Positions 23,281 to 32,175 of a stretch of 43,925 bases of DNA are shown piece after piece. Both the position numbers and the translations under genes were made by a program. The first letter of the stretch is position 1. Each line of letters opens with the position of its first letter. The notes under the pieces are model-generated. The model was not told where the DNA came from and ran no database searches. It saw only the letters and a list, made by a program, of their open reading frames with translations. The DNA comes from Oscillospiraceae bacterium. Its GTDB lineage: Bacteria; Bacillota; Clostridia; Oscillospirales; Ruminococcaceae. Location of the stretch: the NCBI GenBank assembly GCA_009784825.1, contig WQXO01000015.1, forward strand, positions 1 to 43,925, written 5' to 3'.

Positions 23281-23330
23281 AAGCAGTTATTGACACCTGC
23301 CGGTTTTTTACAAACTATAGAAAAAAATAA
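23277..23330 (+). pseudogene. Remnant of a toxin gene, probably PIN-domain type
   Basis: The frame starts at the ATG overlapping the antitoxin stop and reads MKAVIDTCRFFTNYRKK before TAA. MKAVIDT is the usual start of PIN-family toxins, in which the Asp is a metal ligand. The next residues match nothing and the frame ends at once. A terminator follows directly, so most of the gene has been deleted rather than shifted out of frame. The toxin family is inferred from seven residues and is uncertain. Confidence 0.5.
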
Positions 23331-23331
23331 G

Positions 23332-23375
23332 GCGACTGTCCCCGATTAAAGAGAACAGTCGCTTTTTTATTTTTG
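23332..23375 (+). terminator. Terminator after the antitoxin unit
   Basis: GCGACTGT pairs with ACAGTCGC, followed by TTTTTTATTTTT. Confidence 0.85.
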
Positions 23376-23405
23376 TAACACATTTCTTGTTTAATTATGC
23401 CAATC

Positions 23406-23421
23406 ATTATGCCATTCGTAT
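23406..23421 (+). repeat. Right copy of an end-associated direct repeat
   Basis: ATTATGCCATTCGTAT matches 16765-16780 at 15 of 16 bases. The rest of the 338-bp gap between the toxin remnant and the response regulator holds a terminator, a short inverted repeat TCATAA/TTATGA (23479-23494), the displaced tRNA half and a promoter. Confidence 0.35.
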
Positions 23422-23498
23422 TATTTTGTTTGATTTTACATGAGTTTAAATTGGCTTAAACGCTGACAAAACCGCATTTCATAAGTGTTTATGACAAC

Positions 23499-23576
23499 CT
23501 GCAACACCCTGAGCCCCGGTTCAAATCCGGGTGACGCCTCGTAATAATAATCCCTTGAAACTGTGGTTTTAAGGGA
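23499..23576 (+). repeat. Right attachment site (attR), displaced tRNA-Cys 3' half and terminator
   Basis: Bases 23499-23541 are identical to 16651-16693 (anticodon loop to just past the tRNA end), and the following terminator is also conserved. No 5' half precedes it, so it cannot make a tRNA. It is probably the original chromosomal 3' end. Confidence 0.88.
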
Positions 23577-23598
23577 TTTTTTATATAGTTAATTTCCC

Positions 23599-23627
23599 TT
23601 GCAATCCGTCCTTTACTGTGCTATAAT
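23599..23627 (+). promoter_or_regulatory. Promoter of the response regulator/LytS-type operon
   Basis: TTGCAA (23599-23604) and TATAAT (23622-23627) with a 17-bp spacer lie 41 nt before the ATG at 23669. Confidence 0.7.
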
Positions 23628-23668
23628 ATCTATTGTACAATAACAGCATAATAAGGAGCAACTCCATC

Positions 23669-24460
23669 ATGAGAATACTCGCCATAGACGACAGTGAACA
23701 GGCGTTAAAGCTACTAACCGACACAATAGCCGAGGTAATACCCTCAGCAGAAATCTTCTCGTTCAACAAACCCTCGGAACTGCTTATATTCGCAAAGAAC
23801 AATCCCTGTGACATTGTTTTTTTAGACATAAAGATGTGGGGAATGAACGGAATTGCAGTCGCCAAGGAGTTAAAGGACTATAATGCGAAAATCAACATAA
23901 TTTTTGTAACAGCATATACTGAATACGCAATGGAAGCACTCGGACTTCATCCCAGCGGATATATTCTAAAAGCGGTTACAAAAGAGGCTGTGGAGCGTGA
24001 AATCGAGAATTTGCGTTACCCTGTTGACTTGAGAAATAATGCACGGGTGTACGCACAGACTTTTGGCAATTTTGAAATATACTCACACGGCACTCCGATT
24101 AAATTCACTTACAGCAAAACTAAAGAATTAGTTGCGTATTTAATCGACAGAAACGGTGCTTCAGTAAATACAGGTGAGCTTTGTGCCGTATTGTGGGAAG
24201 ACAAGCAGGATACAGAAAATATAAAGTCTTATCTGCGGAAACTATTCAGTGACTTAACAAAAGCGTTGAAAGAGAATGGTGTTGATGATATTATTCTGAA
24301 ACGGCGTAACAGCTTTGCCATTATTCCTGAAAAAATCGTGTGTGACAGTTATGAATTTATAAAGGGCAACACTAAGTATGTAAATGCTTATGCCGGGCAA
24401 TATATGGCACAGTATAGCTGGGCGGAAATGACAATCGGAAAATTAAGGAAAGCGGAGTAA
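23669..24460 (+). CDS. Response regulator with SARP-like output domain
   Basis: This is a 263-residue protein. The ATG at 23669 has AAGGAG 10 nt upstream and opens the receiver (MRILAIDDSEQAL). The receiver (1-118) has the phospho-acceptor D53 (VFLDIKMWG), with Lys in GYILKAV where the usual KP is KA. The output part (about 130-263) is a winged helix (FGNFEIYSHGTPIKFTYSKTKELVAYLI, ELCAVLWED), followed by a short segment (AYAGQYMAQYSWAEM) like the start of a bacterial transcriptional activation domain. This resembles SARP-type regulators, which bind direct repeats with 11-bp spacing. Two such sites lie downstream at 25834 and 32096. It is paired with the LytS-type kinase that starts 6 nt after its stop. 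Confidence 0.85.
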   Translation: MRILAIDDSEQALKLLTDTIAEVIPSAEIFSFNKPSELLIFAKNNPCDIVFLDIKMWGMNGIAVAKELKDYNAKINIIFVTAYTEYAMEALGLHPSGYILKAVTKEAVEREIENLRYPVDLRNNARVYAQTFGNFEIYSHGTPIKFTYSKTKELVAYLIDRNGASVNTGELCAVLWEDKQDTENIKSYLRKLFSDLTKALKENGVDDIILKRRNSFAIIPEKIVCDSYEFIKGNTKYVNAYAGQYMAQYSWAEMTIGKLRKAE

Positions 24461-24466
24461 AACAGC

Positions 24467-25765
24467 ATGAACGTGTGGGAATATATAAACATATCCATAA
24501 ATACTGTCGGCGTTATTATTTGCCTTTTAATTCTTTTTTTTGTAATGTCAAGTGAATACGGAAAATTAAAACGCAGTCGTATATTTTGTTGTATTATTAT
24601 CGTGCATATTGTGGGCGTGCTTGCAACTGTCGCTGATAGTTCATTAAATATTAATATCGTCCCTGAAGCCGACAATATAAAAAAGATTTTGATTATATTG
24701 ATTACTCTTGGCGGCCCGATTATATTAGTGTTTTTTATTGATTTAGTTTTAACTATACTCAAGGAGCGAACAACAATTTCTAAAGCTACCAAACATACAG
24801 CGTATATTGCAAAGGCATTGTGTTTTATTGATATTACAGTTACCGTCATTTTCCTGTCTGTCACTATGTACCGTATGACAAATCCCAGTCACTATTTAAT
24901 TTCAAGCGAACATAATAATTGGTTTATGCTCAGTCAGGTGCTTTCACTCGGCTGTATGGCGATTGCCGTAGGGTTGCTGACTACTTACAGGAAGTTCATC
25001 AGTAAAAAGGAACGGTTGACACTTCTGTCATATGTGGGGCTTCCAACTGCAGCTATTTTGATTGAGTTGTTTTTCTTGGAATTGACACTAATCACCTTTT
25101 CCATAACGCTTGTTATTTTTATCTATTATGCAAGCATACAAAGCGAATTATCACAAAAAATCAAACAAAAAGAATTGGAGCTGACACAAAACCAAATCGC
25201 AATTATGCTCACACAAATACAACCTCACTTCCTTCACAATGCACTTTCTGCAATTGCCAATCTCTGCACTGAAAATCCTGAAAAAGCAAAAAAAGCCGCA
25301 TTAGACTTCTCGGCATATCTGAGGAGCAACATGGAATCGTTGAATAATAGAGGTTTAATCGACATCGAAAAAGAATTAAACCACGTCAAAGGTTATCTTG
25401 ATTTAGAAAAAGCAATTTATGGGAACGCATTAAATGTACTTTACCGAATTGAAACCGGCGGATTTGAATTACCGCCGCTCACTATACAACCAATTGTTGA
25501 AAATGCCGTCATGCACGGCATAGGTGAGAGGGAGGGTGGGGGAACAATCACAATTTCCGTAACAGAAACTGACGATGAATATCTTGCAATCGTATCTGAC
25601 GACGGTATGGGGTATGACACGAATAGTCTGCAACAAGGCAGCTGCGAGCATATAGGAATTAAAAACGTGAGACAAAGGATAAAAGAACAGTGCGGTGGAA
25701 CGCTCGAAATTACAAGCGAAATAAACAAAGGGACAACCGCTGTAATAAAAATACCGAGAATATAA
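24467..25765 (+). CDS. LytS/YehU-type sensor histidine kinase
   Basis: This 432-residue membrane kinase starts at an ATG with GCGGAG upstream. The first 220 residues hold about six to seven membrane helices with short loops. A coiled segment (ELTQNQIAIM) leads into the His_kinase domain, with the motif QIQPHFLHNALSAI and the phospho-acceptor H254. The ATPase domain shows PIVENAVMHG (N box), DDGMGYD (G1) and HIGIKNVRQRI (G2). Such kinases usually pair with the regulator encoded beside them. Here the partner has a SARP-like rather than LytTR output, which is unusual. The last 15 codons have a diverged duplicate at 31981-32025. Confidence 0.92.
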   Translation: MNVWEYINISINTVGVIICLLILFFVMSSEYGKLKRSRIFCCIIIVHIVGVLATVADSSLNINIVPEADNIKKILIILITLGGPIILVFFIDLVLTILKERTTISKATKHTAYIAKALCFIDITVTVIFLSVTMYRMTNPSHYLISSEHNNWFMLSQVLSLGCMAIAVGLLTTYRKFISKKERLTLLSYVGLPTAAILIELFFLELTLITFSITLVIFIYYASIQSELSQKIKQKELELTQNQIAIMLTQIQPHFLHNALSAIANLCTENPEKAKKAALDFSAYLRSNMESLNNRGLIDIEKELNHVKGYLDLEKAIYGNALNVLYRIETGGFELPPLTIQPIVENAVMHGIGEREGGGTITISVTETDDEYLAIVSDDGMGYDTNSLQQGSCEHIGIKNVRQRIKEQCGGTLEITSEINKGTTAVIKIPRI

Positions 25766-25812
25766 TTCTTAATAATCCAAAAACATGATAAAACTCCAAA
25801 AATATTCTCGGT
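25753..25812 (+). terminator. Long-loop inverted repeat at the end of the LytS-type kinase gene
   Basis: ACCGAGAATAT (25753-25763) pairs perfectly with ATATTCTCGGT (25802-25812) across a 38-nt loop. The left arm includes the first base of the stop codon. A loose T-rich stretch follows, so it may be a weak terminator or attenuator. Confidence 0.35.
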
Positions 25813-25833
25813 TTACTGTATTTTGTTTGTTTT

Positions 25834-25851
25834 TGGTGCTGTAATGGTGCG
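25834..25851 (+). promoter_or_regulatory. 7-4-7 direct repeat, candidate SARP-type operator (copy 1)
   Basis: TGGTGCT-GTAA-TGGTGCG gives two heptamers on an 11-bp period, the spacing used by SARP regulators. TATTGT (25862-25867), 10 bp downstream, could be the -10; no -35 is seen. The site lies 100 bp before the hybrid kinase gene, and a near copy is at 32096-32113. Confidence 0.5.
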
Positions 25852-25950
25852 GTTAATATGTTATTGTAATAAGGTGTATTCATTTTTTTCGATTTATAAT
25901 TTAGGGAGGGAATTGGAAAAGTGCCAAACACTTTGAAAGGAAGACAAGCA

Positions 25951-28900
25951 ATGGATAAAAAGAACATAGAAAACACCACAGCAGAAGAATTGCGTACACA
26001 GGAGTTTATATCGAAATTCTCCGTGCCGTTTACACAACCCTATGATTTTGATGAATTGATAGATAATGCACTGTATGAACTGCGGGATTTCACAAAAACA
26101 GACAGGGCGATTATTTTAGAATTTCAAGCGGACGGTTCCTTGTTTTGTACCCATGAGAGTGTTATAGATAAAGATACGCCGAATGTTTTCGGTCGCTCAC
26201 TGCCTTATGAAACAATGAAGCCGGTTCTTGATGAGGCAGATAATACCGGCTGTTTCTACGAAAAATCAGCATCACAGTATTTTAAAAAGCACCCCTCCGC
26301 AAATTTAGATGAAAAGAGTTTTTGTTATATCCCCTTAACGAGCGGCGGCAACAAGGCGGGTTATCTTGTGTTCTTTACAATGTTTGAACAGGCAAACTGG
26401 GACGAGGGTGAATTCCGATTAGCAACAATGGCAGGCTCAATCATTGCCGGTACATATTCCCGCAAAAGGAGTGAGGATATTCTAATTGCGGCAAACGAAG
26501 CGGAGCTTAGGACACAAGAGTTTATTTCCGAATTTTCCATGCCGTTTACACGTCCCTATGATTTCGATGATTTAATCAGCAACGCGTTGTATGAATTGCG
26601 TGATTTTACCAAAACAGACAGAGCGATTATTTTAGAATTTCAACCGGATAACTCTCTGCTGTGTACCTATGAGAATGTTATTTGCAATGAAACACCCAGA
26701 GTGATGGGGCGTTCATTGGAATATAGAAAAATGAAGCCAATCCTTGATAAAGCGGATAGAACAGGTTGTTTTTACGAAAAATCGGCGTTACGTTATTTCC
26801 AAAGATACCAAGATACCGATTTGGGTGAAAAGAGTTTTTGCTACATACCGTTGACCATCGGCGGTAACAAAGCGGGTTATCTCGTATTCTTTACTATGTT
26901 TGAACAAGCAAACTGGGACGAGGGTGAATTCCGATTAGCTACAATGGCGGGGTCAATCATCGCAAGTGCGTATTCCCGTAAAAAAAGCGAAGATGTTCTG
27001 CTTGAAGCAAACGAAGACGAGCTTCGCACACAAAAGTTTATATCAGAGTTTTCTGTTCCGTTCACACAATCGTATGATTTTGACGGATTAATTAATGATG
27101 CATTGTATGAACTGCGTGAATTCACCAATACAGACAGGGCAATCATATTGGAATTTTTGCCGAACGGTTCACTTCTTTGCAGTCATGAGGACATTATTGA
27201 TAAAGAAACACCGACTGTACACGGGCGTTTGTTAGAATACCAAGCGATGAAGACAATATTAGATAAAGCAGACAGAACGGGTTGCTTTTATGAAAAAGCT
27301 GCGGCACGTTATTTTCAGAGATACCCGGAAGCCGATTTAGGCGAAAAGAGCTTTTGCTACATACCATTGACCATAGGCGGCAACAAAGCGGGTTATCTCG
27401 TGTTCTTTACTATGTTTGAACAAGCGAATTGGGACGAGGGTGAGTTCCGATTGGCTACTATGGCAGGTTCTATTATAGCGGGAGCTTATGCCAGAAAAAG
27501 AAGTGAAGATGTTTTATTTGCCGCAAAAGAGGCGGAGCTTCACACACAGGAGTTTATGTCGAAGTTTTCCGTGCCTTTCACGCAGTCTTACGATTTTGAA
27601 AAATTAATCAGCAATTCTTTGTATGAGCTACGCAATTTCACTAATACAGACAGAGCAATCATTTTGGAATTTCAAGCGGATAAATCGTTGTTATGCACAT
27701 ATGAAAATGTTATTAACGAGGAAACACCGAAGGTGCATGGGCGTTCGCTTTCCTATGAAATCATGAAGCCGATACTTGATGAAGCGGATAAAACCGGCTG
27801 TTATTATGAAAAAGCGGCGGTTCAAGTTTTTATAAGGAATCCCGGCACATCTCTTGATGAAAAAAGCTTCTGTTATATACCGTTGACTATCGGCGGTATA
27901 AGAGCAGGTTATCTCGTGTTTTTTACTATGTTTGAACAAGCAAACTGGGACGAGGGTGAGTTTAGATTAGCTACAATGGCAGGCTCGATTATTGCGGGGG
28001 CATACTCTCGCAGAAACAGTGAGGAAATTCTGCTTGCGGCGAGTGAAACGGAACTCAGAACACAGGAATTCATTTCTAAGTTCTCCGTGCCGTTCACTCA
28101 ACCATATAATTTTGACGAACTGATTAGCAATGCACTGCACGAACTACGCAGCTTCACAAAAACAGACAGAGCAATAATTTTAGAGTTCTTACCGGACGGC
28201 TCGCTTGAATGTACCCATGAAAATACTGTCAACGAAAAAACACCGAGTGTTTTGAGGCGTTCACTACCTTATGAAACGATGAAGCCTATTCTTGATGAAG
28301 CCGATAAAACCGGTTGTTATTATGAAAAAGCGGCAGTGGAGGTGTTCCGAGCATACCCCGGCACCTCTCTTGAAGAAAAGAGCTTTTGTTATATCCCTCT
28401 AATGGTGGAGGGGACACGTGCAGGTTATCTCGTTTTTGCAACAACATTTGAGCAGGCGAATTGGTCACAGGGGGAATTTAGGCTTTCTACAATGGCAGGT
28501 TCAATTATTGCGGGGGCATTCTCAAAACGTAAAGGCGAAAACGAGCTTCGGGAAGCTATTTTAGACGCACAGCAAGCCAATGAAGCAAAAAGCGGTTTCT
28601 TAGCTAATATGAGCCACGAAATACGCACTCCGTTAAATGCGATAATCGGCTTATCAGATTTAATATTAGATACAGACGGGACTTTAGGTGAAGAAAGCCG
28701 TTACCGGCTTACCCAAATAAATAATGCAGGTGCGACCCTGCTCAGTACAGTTAACGATATTCTCGATATTTCCAAAATCGAAGCGGGGAAACTCGAACTT
28801 GTACCGGTTAAATACGATATTCCGAGTTTGATAAATGATGCAGTAACACAAAGCATAATGCACAAGGGCGAAAAACCAATTGAATTTATAATGAATGTGT

Positions 28901-30423
28901 GCGAAAATCTGCCGACGTACATTTTTGGTGACGAACTGAGAATACGACAAATCCTCAACAATCTTTTATCAAACGCTTTTAAGTATACAAGCGAGGGAGT
29001 TGTAGAGCTGACCGTTAATTGTGCTCGTGAAGATGAAAAAATTTGGCTGACTTTTATTATCCGTGATACAGGCATTGGAATTCGTCAGGGAGATATGGAC
29101 AATTTGTTCAATGATTATGTTCAAGCGGATATGTCGGCTAACCGGAAAATTATCGGAACCGGGTTAGGGTTGTCTATTGCAAAGAAGTTGGTTGACTTAA
29201 TGAGCGGGCATATAGAGGTTCAGAGCGAACACGGCAAAGGAAGCACATTTAATGTGAAGCTTTTGCAAAAGCACATTACTGATGATGTAATCGGACCGGA
29301 AGTTATCGAAAGCCTTAAAAACTTAAACTATACGGAGAAAAAACGCCGCCATTACGGAAACATGTCACGGCTTAATATGTCTTATGCACGGGTGCTGATA
29401 GTAGATGATGTGGTAACTAATCTTGATGTAGCGAGAGGGTTGATGAAACCCTACAACATGAAAATTGATTGTGTTACCGGCGGCAGGGAGGCTATTGAAG
29501 CCATTCTCGATGAACGGGTTCGCTATAATGCAATTTTTATGGACCACATGATGCCCGGTATGGACGGCATTGAGACTACACAGCGTATTCGGCAGATTGA
29601 CAGTGATTATGCGAGGAATATACCCATTATCGCTCTTACTGCGAACGCCATTGTGGGGAATGAGGAACTGTTCTTGCAAAAAGGGTTTCAAGCGTTCATT
29701 TCTAAACCGATAGAAATATCCCATTTAGACAGCGTTATCCGTGAATGGGTCAGGGATAAGGAGCAAGAGAAATTGTATCAGCGTACAGACGAACACAGAC
29801 AGCCCGTTCATATAGATGATAAGAATTGGAGTGCATTAGAAAAAGGCGTTCCGGGCGTTAATATTGAAAAAGGAATGCTACGTTTTTACAACAATAAAAG
29901 CACATACATTAACATACTTCGCTCTTATGCAGGCAGCACACGGACACTTCTCGAGGTAACTCAAAAAGTAAACAAAGACAACTTGGCAGAGTATACCACA
30001 GCGGTTCACGGCATTAAAGGTTCAAGCGGGAGCATTGGTTCGGAAGAAATCGCAGTTATGGCGGCAGAATTAGAAAAAGCGGCAATTGCAAGGGATTATG
30101 ACTATGTTAAGGCTAATAATGATAACCTCACAGTAGCGGTGGAAAAACTAATTTTAGGCATTAGTTCCATGCTTCAAGAATTTGATGCTGACAATCGGAA
30201 ACCCCAAAAACTAAAGCCGGATACAGTTACGTTGAATCAATTGCGAATAGCTTGTGAAAACTTTGATATGAACAGCGTTGATGAGGCATTGGAAGAGTTG
30301 GAATCACACGATTATGATTCTAATGGCGAACTTGTTAATTTCCTGCGGGAAAACGCAGAAAAGATGAACTTTGAAGAAATCATAAATAAACTCGAAGATT
30401 ATATCAAAAATGGAGGTTCATAA
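25951..30423 (+). CDS. Hybrid histidine kinase with five tandem sensor repeats, receiver and HPt
   Basis: This is a 1490-residue cytoplasmic phosphorelay kinase. The ATG at 25951 (AAAGGAAG upstream) is preferred; a GTG at 25921 behind GGGAGGG is possible. Five near-identical GAF-like sensor units of 172 residues begin at residues 13, 185, 357, 529 and 701 (ELRTQEFIS...[12 protein letters not shown]...[10 protein letters not shown]...[21 protein letters not shown]). Then come HisKA with H889 ([10 protein letters not shown]), the ATPase ([24 protein letters not shown]), a receiver with D1198 ([11 protein letters not shown]), an HPt with H1353 (HGIKGSSGS) and a helical tail. No membrane helix is present, so the signal is internal. 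Phosphate can pass H889-D1198-H1353 and on to the receivers encoded next. The HD-GYP gene follows after 2 nt. Confidence 0.94.
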   Translation: MDKKNIENTTAEELRTQEFISKFSVPFTQPYDFDELIDNALYELRDFTKTDRAIILEFQADGSLFCTHESVIDKDTPNVFGRSLPYETMKPVLDEADNTGCFYEKSASQYFKKHPSANLDEKSFCYIPLTSGGNKAGYLVFFTMFEQANWDEGEFRLATMAGSIIAGTYSRKRSEDILIAANEAELRTQEFISEFSMPFTRPYDFDDLISNALYELRDFTKTDRAIILEFQPDNSLLCTYENVICNETPRVMGRSLEYRKMKPILDKADRTGCFYEKSALRYFQRYQDTDLGEKSFCYIPLTIGGNKAGYLVFFTMFEQANWDEGEFRLATMAGSIIASAYSRKKSEDVLLEANEDELRTQKFISEFSVPFTQSYDFDGLINDALYELREFTNTDRAIILEFLPNGSLLCSHEDIIDKETPTVHGRLLEYQAMKTILDKADRTGCFYEKAAARYFQRYPEADLGEKSFCYIPLTIGGNKAGYLVFFTMFEQANWDEGEFRLATMAGSIIAGAYARKRSEDVLFAAKEAELHTQEFMSKFSVPFTQSYDFEKLISNSLYELRNFTNTDRAIILEFQADKSLLCTYENVINEETPKVHGRSLSYEIMKPILDEADKTGCYYEKAAVQVFIRNPGTSLDEKSFCYIPLTIGGIRAGYLVFFTMFEQANWDEGEFRLATMAGSIIAGAYSRRNSEEILLAASETELRTQEFISKFSVPFTQPYNFDELISNALHELRSFTKTDRAIILEFLPDGSLECTHENTVNEKTPSVLRRSLPYETMKPILDEADKTGCYYEKAAVEVFRAYPGTSLEEKSFCYIPLMVEGTRAGYLVFATTFEQANWSQGEFRLSTMAGSIIAGAFSKRKGENELREAILDAQQANEAKSGFLANMSHEIRTPLNAIIGLSDLILDTDGTLGEESRYRLTQINNAGATLLSTVNDILDISKIEAGKLELVPVKYDIPSLINDAVTQSIMHKGEKPIEFIMNVCENLPTYIFGDELRIRQILNNLLSNAFKYTSEGVVELTVNCAREDEKIWLTFIIRDTGIGIRQGDMDNLFNDYVQADMSANRKIIGTGLGLSIAKKLVDLMSGHIEVQSEHGKGSTFNVKLLQKHITDDVIGPEVIESLKNLNYTEKKRRHYGNMSRLNMSYARVLIVDDVVTNLDVARGLMKPYNMKIDCVTGGREAIEAILDERVRYNAIFMDHMMPGMDGIETTQRIRQIDSDYARNIPIIALTANAIVGNEELFLQKGFQAFISKPIEISHLDSVIREWVRDKEQEKLYQRTDEHRQPVHIDDKNWSALEKGVPGVNIEKGMLRFYNNKSTYINILRSYAGSTRTLLEVTQKVNKDNLAEYTTAVHGIKGSSGSIGSEEIAVMAAELEKAAIARDYDYVKANNDNLTVAVEKLILGISSMLQEFDADNRKPQKLKPDTVTLNQLRIACENFDMNSVDEALEELESHDYDSNGELVNFLRENAEKMNFEEIINKLEDYIKNGGS
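25987..28542 (+). repeat. Five tandem 516-bp coding repeats (fifth 492 bp)
   Basis: Units start at 25987, 26503, 27019, 27535 and 28051, exactly 516 bp apart, in frame. Long stretches are almost identical at the DNA level, for example AACTGGGACGAGGGTGA in units 1 to 4. The fifth is shorter and the most diverged ([17 protein letters not shown]). Confidence 0.93.
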
Positions 30424-30425
30424 GG

Positions 30426-31499
30426 TTGAAAAACACACGAAAAAAAATATTTATTGTTGACGATGTTCCGGCTAATCTGTCCATAGGCAGAAATCTGTTG
30501 AAAGAGTTTTACGATGTTTATCCGGCTCCCTCTGCCGCAAAACTCTTTGAAATATTGGAAAAAGTCATTCCTGATTTAGTTTTGCTGGATATTGATATGC
30601 CGGAAATGGACGGTTATCAAGCCATAAAAATTATGAAAGCGGACACGCGTTTCAGAGATATACCCGTTATTTTTCTTACCGCTAAAGACGATGAAGCCAG
30701 CGAAATGGAGGGCTTTGATTTAGGTGCGTTGGATTACATAACAAAGCCGTTCTCCGGGCCTTTACTTTTGAGGAGAATATCCAACCTCCTGCTGATAGAG
30801 CAGCAAAAGCACGATTTGAAAGATTATGCGGACAATTTAGAAGTCAAAGTGAAAGAAAAAACGGACGAGATTTACAACCTTCAAAACGCCATTCTTGCCA
30901 CTGTAACCGATTTGGTGGAATTCCGTGATAAGTCAACCGGCGGACATATAATCCGCACTCAGCGTTACTTAAAAGTATTAGTCGATGAGCTTTTCAATTG
31001 GGAGGAATACAAGGAGGAAATCGAAAAATGGAACATGGATTTCTTTGTAACCTCTGCACAGCTTCACGATGTAGGAAAGATAGCCATAACTGACTTGATT
31101 TTAAACAAACCCGGAAAACTTGACCCGGAGGAATTTGAAATTATGAAAACCCATACAACGGTAGGTGTGGAAGCGACAGAAAGAATCATGAATGAAACAA
31201 AGGAACACAGCTTTTTGCTTCATGCTTTGCTGATTGCGGGAACACACCATGAAAAATGGGACGGAAGCGGTTATCCGGGAGGACTCAGCGGAAAGAACAT
31301 TCCGTTAGAGGGGCGTCTTATGGCTATTGTTGATGTGTATGATGCATTAGTTTCGGAACGCCCGTATAAAAAAGCATTCGACCATGAAAAGGCGTGCGGA
31401 ATCATTGAGGAAAATGCAGGAAGCCATTTTGACCCGACATTAGTAGAGGTTTTCAAAAAAGTTAAGGACATGTTTGAAAAAATAAAGAATGATTTTTAA
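30426..31499 (+). CDS. Response regulator with HD-GYP c-di-GMP phosphodiesterase domain
   Basis: This 357-residue protein starts at a TTG 2 nt after the upstream stop, with GGAGG at 30412-30416 inside the upstream gene's end. The receiver (1-125) has D55 ([12 protein letters not shown]). A coiled linker (about 130-160) leads to the HD-GYP domain (about 165-350): H214-D215 in LHDVGK, the later [11 protein letters not shown] motif, then [17 protein letters not shown]. All metal ligands of an active enzyme appear present. It should hydrolyse c-di-GMP when phosphorylated by the hybrid kinase upstream. The stand-alone receiver that follows is closely related to its N-terminus. Confidence 0.94.
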   Translation: MKNTRKKIFIVDDVPANLSIGRNLLKEFYDVYPAPSAAKLFEILEKVIPDLVLLDIDMPEMDGYQAIKIMKADTRFRDIPVIFLTAKDDEASEMEGFDLGALDYITKPFSGPLLLRRISNLLLIEQQKHDLKDYADNLEVKVKEKTDEIYNLQNAILATVTDLVEFRDKSTGGHIIRTQRYLKVLVDELFNWEEYKEEIEKWNMDFFVTSAQLHDVGKIAITDLILNKPGKLDPEEFEIMKTHTTVGVEATERIMNETKEHSFLLHALLIAGTHHEKWDGSGYPGGLSGKNIPLEGRLMAIVDVYDALVSERPYKKAFDHEKACGIIEENAGSHFDPTLVEVFKKVKDMFEKIKNDF

Positions 31500-31528
31500 C
31501 TGAAGCTTAGAAAGGGGGCCGTTCGGGT

Positions 31529-31984
31529 ATGGAAAAAATGCAAAAGAAGATAATTGTCGTCGATGACAGTATTGTGTACTTAACCGCATTAAGAAATCTG
31601 TTGAAGTCCTTTTACGAGGTTTATCCGGCAGATTCGGCTGAGGTGATGTTTTCAACAATGGAGAAATTTATACCCGATTTAGTTTTGTTAGATGTCGAGA
31701 TGCCGAAGATGAATGGCTTTGAAGCCATTACATATATGAAAGAAAGTCCTCGCTATAAGGACATTCCCGTTGTTTTTCTCACCTCGAGAAACGATGAGGA
31801 CAGTGCCTCAAAAGGGTTAGAATTAGGTGCGGCAGACTATATAACCAAACCTTTTTTCGGTTCGTTGCTGCTTAGGCGTGTCAAGAATATTCTGTTGATT
31901 GAACAGCAAAAAAGGGATTTACAAATAAGCCAATCAACAATACGTGATTTGCGTGAGCAGCTTGAAAATCAAGGCGTTAAATAA
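31529..31984 (+). CDS. Stand-alone receiver domain protein
   Basis: This 151-residue protein is a single receiver with D55 (VLLDVEMPKMNG), the acidic pair in VVDDS, Thr/Ser at VFLTSRND and Lys in YITKPF, plus a coiled C-terminal tail (LLIEQQKRDLQIS). It is very similar to the N-terminal receiver and linker start of the HD-GYP protein upstream, so it probably arose by duplication and loss of the enzyme domain. AAAGGGGG lies 11 nt before the ATG. It may act as a phosphate sink or a partner for the kinases here. The DNA just past its stop is the remnant of a LytS-type kinase 3' end. Confidence 0.92.
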   Translation: MEKMQKKIIVVDDSIVYLTALRNLLKSFYEVYPADSAEVMFSTMEKFIPDLVLLDVEMPKMNGFEAITYMKESPRYKDIPVVFLTSRNDEDSASKGLELGAADYITKPFFGSLLLRRVKNILLIEQQKRDLQISQSTIRDLREQLENQGVK

Positions 31985-32025
31985 ACAAAGAGACAACTGT
32001 TATAATCGTATTACCCCAAACTTAA
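31981..32025 (+). pseudogene. Remnant of a LytS-type kinase 3' end
   Basis: These 15 codons read INKETTVIIVLPQT-stop. They align without gaps to the last 15 codons of the kinase at 24467 (INKGTTAVIKIPRI-stop), including ATAAACAAAG at the DNA level. Similarity continues into the non-coding DNA up to the 7-4-7 repeat, at nearly the same distance from the stop (71 against 69 bp). A second kinase cassette once stood here. Confidence 0.6.
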
Positions 32026-32049
32026 ATCTTGATTATCTCTAAGTATGAT

Positions 32050-32077
32050 AAAAAACCGAAATCATTTTCGGTTTTTT
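32050..32077 (+). terminator. Terminator before the CheY-repeat gene
   Basis: AAAAAACCGAAA pairs with TTTCGGTTTTTT around TCAT. It ends the hybrid kinase/HD-GYP/receiver transcript. Confidence 0.82.
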
Positions 32078-32095
32078 GTGTTTCACACGCTTTTT

Positions 32096-32113
32096 TGGTG
32101 CTGTAATGGTACG
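32096..32113 (+). promoter_or_regulatory. 7-4-7 direct repeat, candidate SARP-type operator (copy 2)
   Basis: TGGTGCT-GTAA-TGGTACG differs from copy 1 by one base. TATCAT lies 10 bp downstream (32124-32129) as a candidate -10, the same spacing as at copy 1. Confidence 0.5.
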
Positions 32114-32175
32114 GCTTGTGTGTTATCATTATTTAGCTTTAATATCAAATTATAAAAGTTGGGAGAACACCTAAA

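Larger units (their letters stand above)
16651..23576. mobile_element. Integrated element at tRNA-Cys (6.85 kb, no integrase)
   Basis: The region is bounded by 78-bp direct repeats of the tRNA-Cys 3' half and terminator, 6848 bp apart. The full tRNA is on the left and only its 3' half on the right, the layout left by site-specific integration into a tRNA gene. Cargo: a putative RNA gene, an HTH gene, an LRR receptor-like Ser/Thr kinase, an LRR M23 hydrolase, and an antitoxin with a broken toxin gene. No integrase, excisionase, replication or conjugation gene is seen. It is either a decayed island or a satellite moved by an integrase supplied in trans. A segmental duplication of the tRNA without an integrase is the alternative. 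Confidence 0.75.

Noticed and set aside
16729-23498. Integrase, excisionase or relaxase gene in the element
   Set aside because: All frames of useful length were read. None has the tyrosine or serine recombinase or relaxase motifs, and the remaining gaps are too short.
23499-23541. Second tRNA-Cys gene
   Set aside because: Only the 3' half is present. The sequence before it cannot form the acceptor and D arms, so it is an attachment-site remnant.
25987-28542. CRISPR-like regular spacing of repeats
   Set aside because: Units are 516 bp, contiguous and in frame, with no spacers; they are protein domains.
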